Shown here one piece after another: positions 7,491-16,629 of a DNA stretch of 64,000 bases. Under the pieces are notes generated by a model. The model saw only the letters and a list, made by a program, of their open reading frames with translations, was not told the origin of the DNA and made no database searches. The stretch is taken from NCBI RefSeq assembly GCF_001647285.1, contig NZ_LRML01000013.1, positions 61,812 through 125,811 on the forward strand, read 5' to 3'. Source of the DNA: Rufibacter roseus (GTDB taxonomy: Bacteria > Bacteroidota > Bacteroidia > Cytophagales > Hymenobacteraceae). Positions within the stretch are counted from its first letter, which is position 1; each line of letters starts with the position of its first letter. The translations under genes were made by a program, and so were the position numbers.

Positions 7491-9435
7491 TATTGGTAAC
7501 TGTCAACTGATTCTCCAGCATACGGTTGTTGTACTGCTGAATGAAGGCTTTGAGCTTGTTCTCCATTGCAGTGCGTACGTCAGGTAGTTTGTCCTTCAGG
7601 TTTTCTTTAAGCAGTTTGTCTTCTTTGTAGTTGTAGAGTCCTAGGGTGTTGGTGCCGTCGAACTGCAAAAAGTAATCGCCCTCTATCCATTGATAGCCAC
7701 CCTGAAAGCTGACCGCAAAATTGCCAGCCTGCGGGTTCAGCATGTTTTTCCCGAAGGAGAAATAAGGTTGGTCATAGCCCAGATAGCCCAGTACGGTAGG
7801 CATGATATCCAGCTGCTGCACCACGCGCTCCTGCTCAATGCCCCGGAAAGAAGAGTCGCCGGGGGCGAAGAAAAGAATAGGCACCTCAAAGTTTCCTAAG
7901 GCTGTTTGGTACTCAGGATAGTGGGCGTAGGTGGCGGAGTGGTCAGCGGTTATAACAAAAAGGGTGTTGTTGTACCAAGGTGCTTTGCTGGCCTGTTCAA
8001 AAAATTTGCGCAGCGCCATGTCTGTGTAGCCAATGGTCTCAAAAATTTGCAGAGGGCCCTTCTTGAATTTGCCTTGGTAGCGCTCGGGCAACTTGAATGG
8101 GTGGTGGGAAGAAGTGGTGAATACGGAACTCATGAACGGCTGCGGAAAAGTATTTAGCTTCTGAGCCATGAACTGTAGGAACTCCTCGTCCCAAATGCCC
8201 CACATGCCATCAAAATCTTCGGTATTGCCGTATTCGGTCATGCCGTAGTAATGCTCAATACCAATCAGGTTCATGTACGCATCAAAACCCATGGAGCCGT
8301 TGGGCGCACCATGGAAAAAAGAGGTATGGTAGCCATTCTGGTCAAGGTAGCGTGGCAGGCTGGGCAAGTTGTTGCTGACATATTGCGTAAGCACAAACGG
8401 CTCCTGTATACTAGGTATACTGGTCAGCACCGAGGGCAAGGCGTCAATAGACTTCCGGCCGTTGGCGAAAGACTTCCAGTACACCTTGCTGTGCAGCATG
8501 AGGGAGTCTATAAACGGAGCATAGCCGGTGTAGGTGCCATTGTCTAAGTGCTTGTTGTAATTTCCAATAGCCTCCTTTCCAAAGCTTTCCAGAATAATAA
8601 CCACCACATTTTTAGGGGTGAAGTTGGCCGTATCTGGGGGTGTGTGGATAGGGCTATACAGCTGCGCCAACTGCTCTTCAGAAAAGTAATTTACCTTTTG
8701 GTAGCTGGTCTTGTTGAGCGTTCGAATAATGGAGAAAGGCGTGTTGAGCACTATGTACATTTCCTGGGGCCGCTCTACGTACTCTCCGGCGTTGCTAAGG
8801 GTGATAGGGCGGGTACTGTGCCGGAAACCGCCCCGCATGCCACCAATGCTAAGCCCGACAACAAGTGCCGCCAACGCCATGTTCCAGGGGTAATACAGCC
8901 AGGGGCTATAACTCGGAGCTTTCTCTAACGCTATGCGCTTGTAAGCCCATGCCATAAGTGCCACCAACCCAATCCAGATCAGAAGCACATACCAGAAATC
9001 TACCAGAAAGCTAGAAGCAAAACCGCCCCAATCCTCATTCGCGAACTCACGCACAACGCTGCCCGTGGTGCGGCGCAGGGTGAAGCGGTAATACACCAAA
9101 TCTGCGCAGTTAAAGGCCAGGCCAATGGCATTGAATACCAAGAAAACCCATTTTACTACGTTCAGGTACACCGGGTGGTGCCGAAACCGGAAGGGCAACA
9201 ACAGCAACGCCATGAACAGAAGGTTGGTGTACAGCACTGCCGCCAGGTCAAACCGGAGGCCGCCCCACATCATGTACAGCAGGTCTGAGAAGGAGGTCTC
9301 CGCAAAGAAGCTTTGGTTAAATAGATAGAAGAGTACCCGGCAGACGGTGTACATCAGCATGGCCAGGGCCAGACCCTTGAGCATAAACACGTGTACGCTT
9401 TGCCGTAGCCGCCGCAGTAAAAGAGCTATATTCAT
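7483..9435 (-). CDS. LtaS-like membrane sulfatase/phosphoglycerol transferase family protein
   Basis: A 650-aa inner-membrane protein of the alkaline-phosphatase/sulfatase superfamily. The N-terminal third has about five hydrophobic membrane segments (roughly residues 15-40, 65-85, 90-115, 145-165 and 185-200). The periplasmic catalytic domain starts with VVVIILESFGKE and contains FANGRKSIDALPS, where the Ser near residue 325 takes the place of the nucleophilic Thr of LtaS, then TADHSATY and a C-terminal sulfatase fold. Gram-negative relatives transfer phosphoglycerol or phosphoethanolamine groups to envelope glycans; the actual donor and acceptor here cannot be read from sequence. It stands alone on the minus strand, and its extreme 3' end overlaps a heptamer array. 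Confidence 0.85.
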   Translation of the reverse strand: MNIALLLRRLRQSVHVFMLKGLALAMLMYTVCRVLFYLFNQSFFAETSFSDLLYMMWGGLRFDLAAVLYTNLLFMALLLLPFRFRHHPVYLNVVKWVFLVFNAIGLAFNCADLVYYRFTLRRTTGSVVREFANEDWGGFASSFLVDFWYVLLIWIGLVALMAWAYKRIALEKAPSYSPWLYYPWNMALAALVVGLSIGGMRGGFRHSTRPITLSNAGEYVERPQEMYIVLNTPFSIIRTLNKTSYQKVNYFSEEQLAQLYSPIHTPPDTANFTPKNVVVIILESFGKEAIGNYNKHLDNGTYTGYAPFIDSLMLHSKVYWKSFANGRKSIDALPSVLTSIPSIQEPFVLTQYVSNNLPSLPRYLDQNGYHTSFFHGAPNGSMGFDAYMNLIGIEHYYGMTEYGNTEDFDGMWGIWDEEFLQFMAQKLNTFPQPFMSSVFTTSSHHPFKLPERYQGKFKKGPLQIFETIGYTDMALRKFFEQASKAPWYNNTLFVITADHSATYAHYPEYQTALGNFEVPILFFAPGDSSFRGIEQERVVQQLDIMPTVLGYLGYDQPYFSFGKNMLNPQAGNFAVSFQGGYQWIEGDYFLQFDGTNTLGLYNYKEDKLLKENLKDKLPDVRTAMENKLKAFIQQYNNRMLENQLTVTNKQ

Positions 9436-9490
9436 GAACTAAAGTAAAATTATGCAAAACTACTGAACCTGAAGGAGAAATCAGAAAATG

Positions 9491-9528
9491 CGTTTTAGGG
9501 CTAGTTTTCAGAAAGTAGGCCAAAAACA
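9491..9528. repeat. Dispersed palindromic element, copy 4
   Basis: Left arm CGTTTTAGGGCT, core TTTTCAGAAA, right arm GGCCAAAAACA. It lies between two divergently transcribed genes, so this copy cannot act as a 3'-end terminator. Confidence 0.75.
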
Positions 9529-9668
9529 GGATTGGGAGTAGGGGTAAAGCAGAATATCTTTGTCAGAAAATAGCGTGAGCAAAAGCGGCCTAAATAAAGT
9601 TAGTCGGCTACTGCAAGAGGGTTCCGACTTTTGCTCCAGATACAAATTCTTCATTTAAAAGCTTAAGT

Positions 9669-10601
9669 ATGCTTGGAGTTGTACACTTCTTTCGCCGCGG
9701 GCGATTTTTGGTTTTAATGTGTTTGGTAGGGTTGGCAAGCTGTACAGCGCCTCGTTCAGTCATCCACTCGGGTAGAGTAACACCACACGGGCAGTTTAAG
9801 GTAGGGGCAAACTTTGGCGGAAACGTGGCCACCGAGCCTATTAGCCAGCTGAAAGATATTACAGAGTCAGCCGTAGAAGCGCTGGCCAACCGAGACTCAG
9901 TGTATTACAATGAGCAGGTAAAGGTGGCCACCAAAGCAGCCATTGCTTATTCTCTGGACCCCGTTGGGCCTACGCTTGATTTTTACGTGCGCTATGGTCT
10001 ATTGCCTCGGGTAGACGTGGGGTATAAATATGCTTCTGGGGTACATGTGTTAGATGCCATGTACCAGTTCATGGGTCCCACGGCCGGAGAAAGCAACAGC
10101 CCAAGCGGCAGTTGGTACGGCAGCGTGGGAGTGCAATACGCTGGTCAGAATTCTGATATACTGGATAAACTTTTCCTGACCAAACTAACCCCGGTGCTGG
10201 AGTTTACCGCCAAACGGAAAGATGTGCTGGTGCCCCTTGTGTTCAGCAAATCTTTTGGGGCCGATGAAGAAATAGGCAATATATCCTTCGGTGTAGCCTA
10301 TAACCGTACCTTTTTGGAATATGGTCTTGAGCCGGGCAAACTGTACCGAAAAGTAGGCGGCGGCGATGCCATCAAGTTGGAAGGACTTACCCGCAAAAAC
10401 AGCTTCGGCTCTTACGGGGTGTTCATCAATGCTAAAATTGGAACCCGCCGTATTTACCTGCTGCCGGCGCTGTCTATGTACTACCAGAATTACGGTACCT
10501 ATGATTTACTGGAGAATGAGCAATACAGTTTCTCAGGCGTTACCTTGGTGCCATCGCTTGGAGTACAGATTGGGCTGGGCAAAGGAAAAGTAAACAGATA
10601 G
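9669..10601 (+). CDS. Hypothetical lipoprotein, possible outer-membrane protein
   Basis: No family recognised. The 310-aa product starts with a basic n-region, a hydrophobic core and a lipobox LASC (Cys about residue 25), so it should be a lipoprotein. The rest has alternating hydrophobic/aromatic short strands with many Gly and Tyr residues (VGANFGGN, DFYVRYGLLPRVDVGYKY, SYGVFINAKIG, LVPSLGVQIGLG), which fits a small beta-barrel or beta-rich periplasmic domain; that is inference. It is monocistronic and followed directly by a copy of the dispersed palindrome. Confidence 0.7.
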   Translation: MLGVVHFFRRGRFLVLMCLVGLASCTAPRSVIHSGRVTPHGQFKVGANFGGNVATEPISQLKDITESAVEALANRDSVYYNEQVKVATKAAIAYSLDPVGPTLDFYVRYGLLPRVDVGYKYASGVHVLDAMYQFMGPTAGESNSPSGSWYGSVGVQYAGQNSDILDKLFLTKLTPVLEFTAKRKDVLVPLVFSKSFGADEEIGNISFGVAYNRTFLEYGLEPGKLYRKVGGGDAIKLEGLTRKNSFGSYGVFINAKIGTRRIYLLPALSMYYQNYGTYDLLENEQYSFSGVTLVPSLGVQIGLGKGKVNR

Positions 10602-10608
10602 ATTGTGT

Positions 10609-10646
10609 TGTTTTAGGCCTCTTTTTCTGAAAACAGGCCTAAAACA
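10609..10646. repeat. Dispersed palindromic element, copy 5
   Basis: Left arm TGTTTTAGGCCT, core TTTTTCTGAAAA, right arm CAGGCCTAAAACA: one of the cleanest copies, 7 bp past the stop codon of the preceding lipoprotein gene and between convergent genes. Confidence 0.85.
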
Positions 10647-10689
10647 GGAACTTTAGTAATAAGAGCCAGATGAGCGAGTGCTTGTCTGG

Positions 10690-11451
10690 CTATTCTTTTA
10701 TGCTCAACCGCAGATAAGAAAACTCTTCCTCTTTCGGCTGACCTTCTAAGCCGTCAAACTGCGTCCTAGGCATTGTCTTCACAATGAGAGATTGTGCCGA
10801 TTCCCAGGCTAGTTCAAAAGGCACCCAGTCTTTCGGCTCTAGCTGCAAGTGTTTTTCTACTGTAATTGATTTTCCCTTCGGAACCACTCGCCAAACCTGC
10901 ACTCCGTTAGGAGCGGGCTCCATGTGCGTTGGAACAGATATATTCGCAAGAAACTTCAAATCAGGCGAGGGTATCGGTTCGGTCCAGGTTTCAGCCAGTA
11001 TTTGGCCAGTCGCTTTGTGTATCAGGAAAGTTTTGTAATCTTCAAAGTAGAGGCCGGCTACCAAATACAGGTTCATGGCAGGGTGATGGCCCAAGTACTG
11101 AAATTCCTGCTGCTCTGGGTTATCGGTATTTAATAACGTGTCTTTGAAGGCTGGCATAGACTGCCACTTTCCGTTTATTTTTAACTGCAGCACGCCATTC
11201 GCTTTGCGCGCATCAGCGGGTTGTCTGCTAAACCCAGCGGTTTGCTTGGCCGCAGCTTTCTCAAAGTCAGCTTTAGTGGCTTGGGTTATTTGATGATGGC
11301 TGGAATAATTCTTACGATCTGCTGCATCTTGTTGGACGGCTGCTGCTGCCTGAGTGGCAGAGACGTCAGAAGTCTCAGTGTCTGAGGGAGTAGTATTTCC
11401 GCCGCAACTGATGGTGAGCAGAAGAATAGGAAGAAAGTAGGGCAGTTTCAT
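10690..11451 (-). CDS. Hypothetical lipoprotein
   Basis: A 253-aa protein of unknown function. Residues 1-16 form a signal peptide ending in the lipobox TISC, with Cys16 as the predicted lipid-anchor site. A low-complexity Thr/Ser/Ala/Gln-rich linker follows (about residues 18-55), then a globular domain with aromatic-rich stretches (FQYLGHHPAMNLYLVAGLYFEDYKTF split over two strands). No catalytic motif is visible. It is monocistronic and convergent with the preceding lipoprotein gene. Confidence 0.7.
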   Translation of the reverse strand: MKLPYFLPILLLTISCGGNTTPSDTETSDVSATQAAAAVQQDAADRKNYSSHHQITQATKADFEKAAAKQTAGFSRQPADARKANGVLQLKINGKWQSMPAFKDTLLNTDNPEQQEFQYLGHHPAMNLYLVAGLYFEDYKTFLIHKATGQILAETWTEPIPSPDLKFLANISVPTHMEPAPNGVQVWRVVPKGKSITVEKHLQLEPKDWVPFELAWESAQSLIVKTMPRTQFDGLEGQPKEEEFSYLRLSIKE

Positions 11452-11560
11452 GAGTGCGCACCCGTTTCTTTTCTCAACGTGGTTTTGTAGAGCTTAAGTA
11501 TAGCGTAGGAGTTATATAGTTGAGATCTTATTTTTCATTGATTGCTCTATAGTTCAACTG

Positions 11561-12775
11561 CTACCGCTTGCCTTTCATGGCTAACGTCTGCTTTACACTG
11601 TCTGGGGCTGGATATAGAAACTGTCTGATCTCTTCTAGGTAACTCAAGCTGCCATTGGGTAGGTTGCTGAGCATAATAATGGCGCTGTGGTCTTTGGGGT
11701 TGCGCAGGAGATAGGTAGAGAAGCCGTGCCACAGACCGCCGTGGTATACCGCGGTGTCTCCGTTGGGCAGGGGCTTGATACGCCAGCCAAACCCGTAGTC
11801 TTCCTCCTGCTTCTTGAAAGGGCGCGAGCCAGTAAAGGCTTCCTGCAGAGTTTCCCGTTTCACCAGTTTTTGGGTGTACAGCGCCTGGTCCCACTTGTAA
11901 AGATCCTCCACGGTAGAGAAAATGCCTTTGTCGCCCAAAACGGTATCAAGGTAATCGGTGGTGCGTTTCTGGCGGTTGCGGGTGTGGCCGGTGGCAATTT
12001 TACCGGTGAGCGTGGCCATGTCTACGCTGTAGGTGAAGGTGTGGGTCATCTCTAGCGGCTCAAAAATGCGCTCCTGTAAAAACTTGGCAAAGGACATGCC
12101 CGAAACCTCTTCCACAATAGAAGCCAATAAACTGTACCCAGTGTTGCTGTAGTCAAACCTGACGTTGGGCTTGAAATAAGGCTTAGGCTGATGCGCGACC
12201 ATCAGTTGCACGACGTCTTTGTTGGTGAGGGGCTTTTTGCGGTCGGGCCAGAGCTGGTCAGCGAAATAAGTATAGTTAGACAGGCCTGACTGGTGGGTAA
12301 GCAACGCCCGAATGGTAATGCCTTTGTAGGGAAAATTCTTCAGGTACTGCTGTACACTGTCGTCGTAGTTGAGCTCGCCCTCTTCCTGCAGCAGCATGAT
12401 GGCCATGGCCGTGAACTGCTTAGAAACCGACGCCAGTTGGAAAGCCGTTTGCACGGTAACGGAGTCTTTACGGTAAAAATCAGCAAACCCGAAGGCGCCT
12501 TTGTAGATGACCTGATCATATTTGGTCACCAGCACCGTGCCGTTAAAGCCCCGCTTTTTCTTGAACTGTTTGAACAAAGAATCTAGCCGCAGCCCCAGCT
12601 TTTGGGCGCTGTCTGCCGTAAACCACGCAGGTACCGCTATCTCTTCTTTGCTGTCATCTTTCCACAGAGAGAACCGGTTCTTTTTACCAGTTTCCTGACA
12701 ACCTACCAAAGACAGGCAGAGAACAGCCGCCGCAAAGCACCGGAACAAAAGGCAATAATTTTTAGGAAAGGCCAT
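11561..12775 (-). CDS. Class C beta-lactamase-like serine hydrolase lipoprotein
   Basis: A 404-aa penicillin-binding-protein/beta-lactamase-fold enzyme (PF00144). All three active-site motifs are present: SVSK (Ser116 to Lys119), YSN (Tyr209) and HGG near residue 335 in place of KTG. The HxG third motif is common in esterase or peptidase members, so a beta-lactamase role should not be assumed. A signal peptide with lipobox LVGC makes it a lipoprotein. The ATG at 12775 is preferred over a GTG 18 bp upstream because it places the hydrophobic core correctly. The gene stands alone, and its substrate is unknown. Confidence 0.88.
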   Translation of the reverse strand: MAFPKNYCLLFRCFAAAVLCLSLVGCQETGKKNRFSLWKDDSKEEIAVPAWFTADSAQKLGLRLDSLFKQFKKKRGFNGTVLVTKYDQVIYKGAFGFADFYRKDSVTVQTAFQLASVSKQFTAMAIMLLQEEGELNYDDSVQQYLKNFPYKGITIRALLTHQSGLSNYTYFADQLWPDRKKPLTNKDVVQLMVAHQPKPYFKPNVRFDYSNTGYSLLASIVEEVSGMSFAKFLQERIFEPLEMTHTFTYSVDMATLTGKIATGHTRNRQKRTTDYLDTVLGDKGIFSTVEDLYKWDQALYTQKLVKRETLQEAFTGSRPFKKQEEDYGFGWRIKPLPNGDTAVYHGGLWHGFSTYLLRNPKDHSAIIMLSNLPNGSLSYLEEIRQFLYPAPDSVKQTLAMKGKR

Positions 12776-12869
12776 GCCGCTAATCAACTTCACAAATACA
12801 GGCTATAAAGATAAGCAGCCCTGCGGACATCTTAGCTGCACCAGAACTGAATTTACCTCTTCTGAGCCC

Positions 12870-14450
12870 TTATTTTTGTTTTGCGCCCGAGTCAGATTTT
12901 TGCTTCATCATTTTTTCGGCCCACTGAATAAAGTATTTAATGTTGGGGGCGCTGGTGTGGCCGCCGTCGTGCTGCCGCCAAGCCAATTCTCCGTCCAGCA
13001 GGCTTACATTTACCGCAGGCATTTTGGCTGTTTTGTAATCATGGCCTACGCCTAAATCTCTAGCGCCTAATAATTCAAAAGCGGGTCCGGCGGCAACGGT
13101 GGCCATGTAACTGCCCTGCTGGTCCAGCCACAAAGCATCACCTTGTTCCGGAATGCCGTAGCTGATGAAGGTGAGGCGTGGTGCGGCCAAGGCAATAAGC
13201 TGGTGGGCGTCTACCGGAATATCATTCGCGGTTTTTTCACCGAAGGTAGCCTCAGAAGCCCCGTATTTCAGGAAGTTGCCGGCCATCCAATGGTATTCAT
13301 AGCTGCTGGTGAGGCTTTCCACGGCTTCGCCGAAGTTGCGGCGGTGCAGTTTGGCGCCACCCTCGCCCGAGGAGGCAATCAAGCCCATGTAAAAGCGCTG
13401 GTCAAAGGCCATGGTCACCAGCGCCGCTTTCCCGAAGCGCGATACACCTTCAATGCCCACGCGCTTGGCATCTACCGCCGGATCGGTCTCTAGATAATCT
13501 AAACCACGCGAGGCACCCCAAGCCCACGCGCGCAAGGCGCCCCAGTCTTCTGGTTGGCGGGGCTGCCCTTTGTTCACCAAACCAATAATGCCTTTGGTTA
13601 ATCCTGCGCCATTGTCGGCTTGAATGCTGCCTGGCTCTATCAGCGCATAGCCCCAACCGGCAGACAACAGCTGAACGGGCGTAGGAGGGTCACCGGCAGC
13701 GGTAGGCCCTAAAGAAGGCGGAGCCTGTGCCGGAATGGGCATATAGGCGGGATATTGGTCAAACACTGCTTTCAGCGAAGGGTCTTGCTTTACCAGTAAC
13801 TCTTTCATGGCGGCGTTAATCTTCTCCAGGCTTTCTTTGGGAGGTTGCGCCGGAGCGGGCAACGCACTCCGCCCGAACATCATGAGCACCGGTACCGGCC
13901 CTTTGGCGTTGGCAGGTGTTACCACCGTCATGTTGATGTTCACTTCCAGCAGCGGATAGCTTGAATTATCTACCTGCCCCACTAGTTGTTTGGCGTTCAC
14001 GGGTATCCAGCCTACCATTTCGCGCTCGGAGACAACCGTTTTCCAAGTTACTTTAGGTACATTCTTAGGCACCCGACCAAACACCTCCCGCTCAAAATCT
14101 TCCACTATCTCGGGGCGTCGCTTGTTCCACCATAAGTCGGGCGTGGTTACCTTTTTGCCGTTTTTCAGGGTGAGCAGCTCGGGCAGGTTGGGGTAGGGAT
14201 TTGCCTTGGCTTCATCATAATTGGCTGCGTTAGGTGCTTTCTCGTCTCCGCTGGGCCCCGGCCGAAGCGCTTTGATGCCCAACTGCTTCATCATGTGCTG
14301 GTGATCCTGCTCCGCGGTAAAGTTGACGGGGGCGGGGTGTTTAGCGGTGGAGGAATTTGCCTGTTGTGCGGAGGCAGAAGGAATGATAAAGATGACAACT
14401 AAGCAAAAATACCAATGGTAAAATCTATTAAGAGTAGAAAATCTATTCAT
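12870..14450 (-). CDS. CE15 glucuronoyl-esterase-like alpha/beta hydrolase
   Basis: A 526-aa secreted hydrolase. The signal peptide ends near ASAQQ. The nucleophile motif GVSRFGK (Ser337) matches the G-C/V-S-R-x-G-K signature of CE15 glucuronoyl methylesterases, which cleave ester bonds between lignin alcohols and glucuronic acid on xylan. A downstream QHDGGHTSAPN carries the probable catalytic His, and SSGEGGAKLHRR lies between them. No xylanase or other plant-wall gene is nearby, so the natural ester is uncertain. The ATG at 14450 overlaps the stop of the Mrr gene by 8 bp; a longer frame to 14549 would overlap that gene heavily and is rejected. Confidence 0.85.
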   Translation of the reverse strand: MNRFSTLNRFYHWYFCLVVIFIIPSASAQQANSSTAKHPAPVNFTAEQDHQHMMKQLGIKALRPGPSGDEKAPNAANYDEAKANPYPNLPELLTLKNGKKVTTPDLWWNKRRPEIVEDFEREVFGRVPKNVPKVTWKTVVSEREMVGWIPVNAKQLVGQVDNSSYPLLEVNINMTVVTPANAKGPVPVLMMFGRSALPAPAQPPKESLEKINAAMKELLVKQDPSLKAVFDQYPAYMPIPAQAPPSLGPTAAGDPPTPVQLLSAGWGYALIEPGSIQADNGAGLTKGIIGLVNKGQPRQPEDWGALRAWAWGASRGLDYLETDPAVDAKRVGIEGVSRFGKAALVTMAFDQRFYMGLIASSGEGGAKLHRRNFGEAVESLTSSYEYHWMAGNFLKYGASEATFGEKTANDIPVDAHQLIALAAPRLTFISYGIPEQGDALWLDQQGSYMATVAAGPAFELLGARDLGVGHDYKTAKMPAVNVSLLDGELAWRQHDGGHTSAPNIKYFIQWAEKMMKQKSDSGAKQK

Positions 14451-15369
14451 TGCTTCCAAGAAAAAAGATTGGATGTAGTGGTAGCATGTTTTTGTCTTCG
14501 TCTGATAACTTATTGTAGAACTCTTGCCAGAGAGCAATAAAGTTGTCAATGTCTAATAGCCTTATATGGCGATGGCTTTCTCGTGCCGAGCGGTTGGCCT
14601 CAGAAGTGAAATAGCCAGAGGTAACGAAAAGGCCAATATCCCCATCTTTATTTAATAACCCCGTTAGGCTTCTGATATCATCAACTGGAATACTTGCATC
14701 AGGTCTGTGTTTAACTTGGACTTTTAATCTAGGAGTTGTAGCGCCAAGTGGATCATTGTAAGCAACAATGTCTAAGCCCCCATCTTTTCCTTTTGGTGAA
14801 ATAAATGGGGTGTGATAGTTCATTGCCCTTAGCAATGCTGCAACCATGTCTTGAAATTCGTAAGGGTTTTTGCTCCGTATGAAATCTTTTATTCCAGAAA
14901 GAGCTTGATCTTCTAATAAATTGATGTTAGCCTTTTGAGTCTGAGTCTTATTTTCTTCAAGTTCAGTCGCTTCTTCAACTTCCTTGCCCTTCTTAGCTCT
15001 TGGATCTTTATTGTCAGCAAGCCAGTGCCGATAAAGTTGAGATGCAGTTTCCAGTAACTTTACAGGACCTAGTTTTATGGCTTTTTCTCCTTCTTCAGTT
15101 AGGTACCAGACTCCTTTATTTTTTCTCAGGAAGCCAGCCTTTATACAATCAATTGTATAGAAGTGTAGGAGAGATTCCCATCTTACATATCCTGTTTTTT
15201 CATAAACTTGCTTTTCCCATTCGGTAAAGTCTACGGTTTCTCTAATTCTTTCTATTACCAGTTTCCCAGGTAATTGTCCGCCTGCTTCTTTTAAGATGTT
15301 AAAAGTCGCAAAAATAGTAATAGCAGCTGAGCGTTTTGAAGGGGCTAAATTTTCTAATTCTTGATTCAT
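14443..15369 (-). CDS. Mrr-like restriction endonuclease
   Basis: A 308-aa protein with an N-terminal winged-helix Mrr-N-type domain (about residues 15-100), a charged Glu/Lys linker (about 120-145) and a C-terminal PD-(D/E)xK nuclease domain. Catalytic positions are visible: Glu171 in YEFQDM, Asp200 in KGKDGGLDIV, and Gln218/Lys220 in LKVQVKHR. The relatives are Type IV enzymes that cut modified DNA. The preceding gene on the same strand encodes a small TPR-like protein and probably shares its transcript. Base composition is clearly more AT-rich than the flanking CE15 and FkbM genes, suggesting recent acquisition. No methyltransferase is adjacent. Confidence 0.87.
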   Translation of the reverse strand: MNQELENLAPSKRSAAITIFATFNILKEAGGQLPGKLVIERIRETVDFTEWEKQVYEKTGYVRWESLLHFYTIDCIKAGFLRKNKGVWYLTEEGEKAIKLGPVKLLETASQLYRHWLADNKDPRAKKGKEVEEATELEENKTQTQKANINLLEDQALSGIKDFIRSKNPYEFQDMVAALLRAMNYHTPFISPKGKDGGLDIVAYNDPLGATTPRLKVQVKHRPDASIPVDDIRSLTGLLNKDGDIGLFVTSGYFTSEANRSARESHRHIRLLDIDNFIALWQEFYNKLSDEDKNMLPLHPIFFLGSNE

Positions 15370-15384
15370 TGCGTTTTGCGGCAG

Positions 15385-15690
15385 CTAAAGTTTAGCTTCT
15401 CTGGCTTTTTCAAGTTTGGTTTTGAATTTTTGAAGCTTTGATATTCCATCTGTTCGTCCAGTTTTTGCTATTTTAGTAAAGATAACAACTGCTGATTCTA
15501 AAACTCTTATTTCATCTTCAAGCCTGCCTTCCCTTTTATATATGATAGCTAATCTTTCATAAGGATGCGTTCCATCAAATTCTTCTTTAATATTTTCTTC
15601 ATAAAGAAGCGCAGCTTTTTCTGATTGTTTACTTTTCTCAAATTCTTTCCCTTGGATATTGCGTAATGTTTGTTTGTCATGTCTATTCAT
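15385..15690 (-). CDS. Small TPR-like protein
   Basis: A 101-aa cytosolic protein, highly charged and helical. Residues about 20-75 read like two tetratricopeptide helices (SEKAALLYEENIKEEF, YERLAIIYKREGRLEDEIRV). It lies 15 bp upstream of the Mrr-like nuclease on the same strand and shares its AT-rich composition, so the two likely form one acquired unit. Its role is unknown; it could scaffold or restrain the nuclease (inference). Confidence 0.7.
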   Translation of the reverse strand: MNRHDKQTLRNIQGKEFEKSKQSEKAALLYEENIKEEFDGTHPYERLAIIYKREGRLEDEIRVLESAVVIFTKIAKTGRTDGISKLQKFKTKLEKAREAKL

Positions 15691-15804
15691 GAATTCTTAA
15701 GATTTGATATAGATGGATTGGTCATTTAGCTATTGTAAGCTATCGAATATCCTGTACTTTGGCAACTGCAATATGTAAGAGAAGGTAATTCTAATGCATT
15801 CCCC

Positions 15805-15835
15805 GCCTCCTTTCCCAAAAACAGCCCCAAAACGC
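15805..15835. repeat. Dispersed palindromic element, half copy 6
   Basis: Only the right half is recognisable (TTTCCCAAAA then ACAGCCCCAAAACGC); the left arm has decayed. Confidence 0.45.
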
Positions 15836-15876
15836 ACCACTTTGTTTTATCCCCCCATATTCCTGAACTTTACCGC

Positions 15877-16629
15877 GTGAAACTTCTCCGCAAACTGTTG
15901 GTAAAGGCGCTCGGGTTCGAGGGCTATCTGCGTCTGGTCAGCCGCATGTACCTGATCATGGTGGGCGCTGGCCGTGGCGCTGACAAATACCCCGAGCTTT
16001 TCTTCCTGCGCAAGATCATCCGTCCGGGCTATACCTGTCTGGACATTGGCGCCAACTTAGGCTACTACTCCACCTTCCTGTCAAAACTGGCGGGGCCAAC
16101 CGGTAAGGTGCTGGCCGTGGAGCCGGTACCGCTGTTCGGGCGTATCTGGGCCGAGAACGTGCGCGCCAGCGGAATAAATAACCTCACGCTGCTGCCTTAT
16201 GCGCTGGGTGGCGAGAACACCACCATTGAAATGGGAACTCCGCTGCGCAACGGACTGGTGCACCACGGCATGACCAAAATAGCCTCGTCGGCCAACGAGG
16301 AATACGCCCAAACCTATCAGGTAGAAATGCGCGTGCCCGATGAGCTGTTCGCTGGTTTAGACCGTCTGGACTTTATCAAATGCGACGTGGAGGGTTATGA
16401 GCACCAGGTGTTCCAGCACCTGCAGGAAACTATAAAGAAGTTTAAGCCGTTGATTCAAACAGAGCTGAACGGTGCCGAGAACCGCCAGAAGGTAGTAGCT
16501 ATTCTAACCAGTTTAGGCTACGGCGTGTACACGTTAACCGCCGGCCAAACGTTATCAGCCTGTGCGCCCCATGAAATTGACACCTATGAAGGGGGCGATT
16601 TTTATTTCAGACCAAACCCAACCGCCTAG
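15877..16629 (+). CDS. FkbM family methyltransferase
   Basis: A 250-aa SAM-dependent O-methyltransferase of the FkbM family. The Rossmann motif I is LDIGANLGYYS (from residue 55), followed by VLAVEPVP as motif II and LDFIKCDVEGYE as the acidic motif. It starts at a GTG (15877); no better ATG is available. The stop codon overlaps the GTG start of the next gene by one base, indicating translational coupling. The family methylates sugars or small molecules; the substrate here is not evident. Confidence 0.88.
   Translation: MKLLRKLLVKALGFEGYLRLVSRMYLIMVGAGRGADKYPELFFLRKIIRPGYTCLDIGANLGYYSTFLSKLAGPTGKVLAVEPVPLFGRIWAENVRASGINNLTLLPYALGGENTTIEMGTPLRNGLVHHGMTKIASSANEEYAQTYQVEMRVPDELFAGLDRLDFIKCDVEGYEHQVFQHLQETIKKFKPLIQTELNGAENRQKVVAILTSLGYGVYTLTAGQTLSACAPHEIDTYEGGDFYFRPNPTA

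Noticed and set aside
11561..12775. Antibiotic-resistance beta-lactamase
   Set aside because: The third motif is HGG rather than KTG and the protein is a lipoprotein; a general serine hydrolase is the safer call.
14451..14549. Upstream extension of the CE15 gene
   Set aside because: It would overlap the Mrr gene by about 100 bp and hide the signal peptide; the ATG at 14450 places the signal correctly.
15900..15920. GGTTCGAGG-like T-loop suggestive of a tRNA
   Set aside because: It lies inside the FkbM gene and no acceptor, anticodon or D stem can be formed around it.
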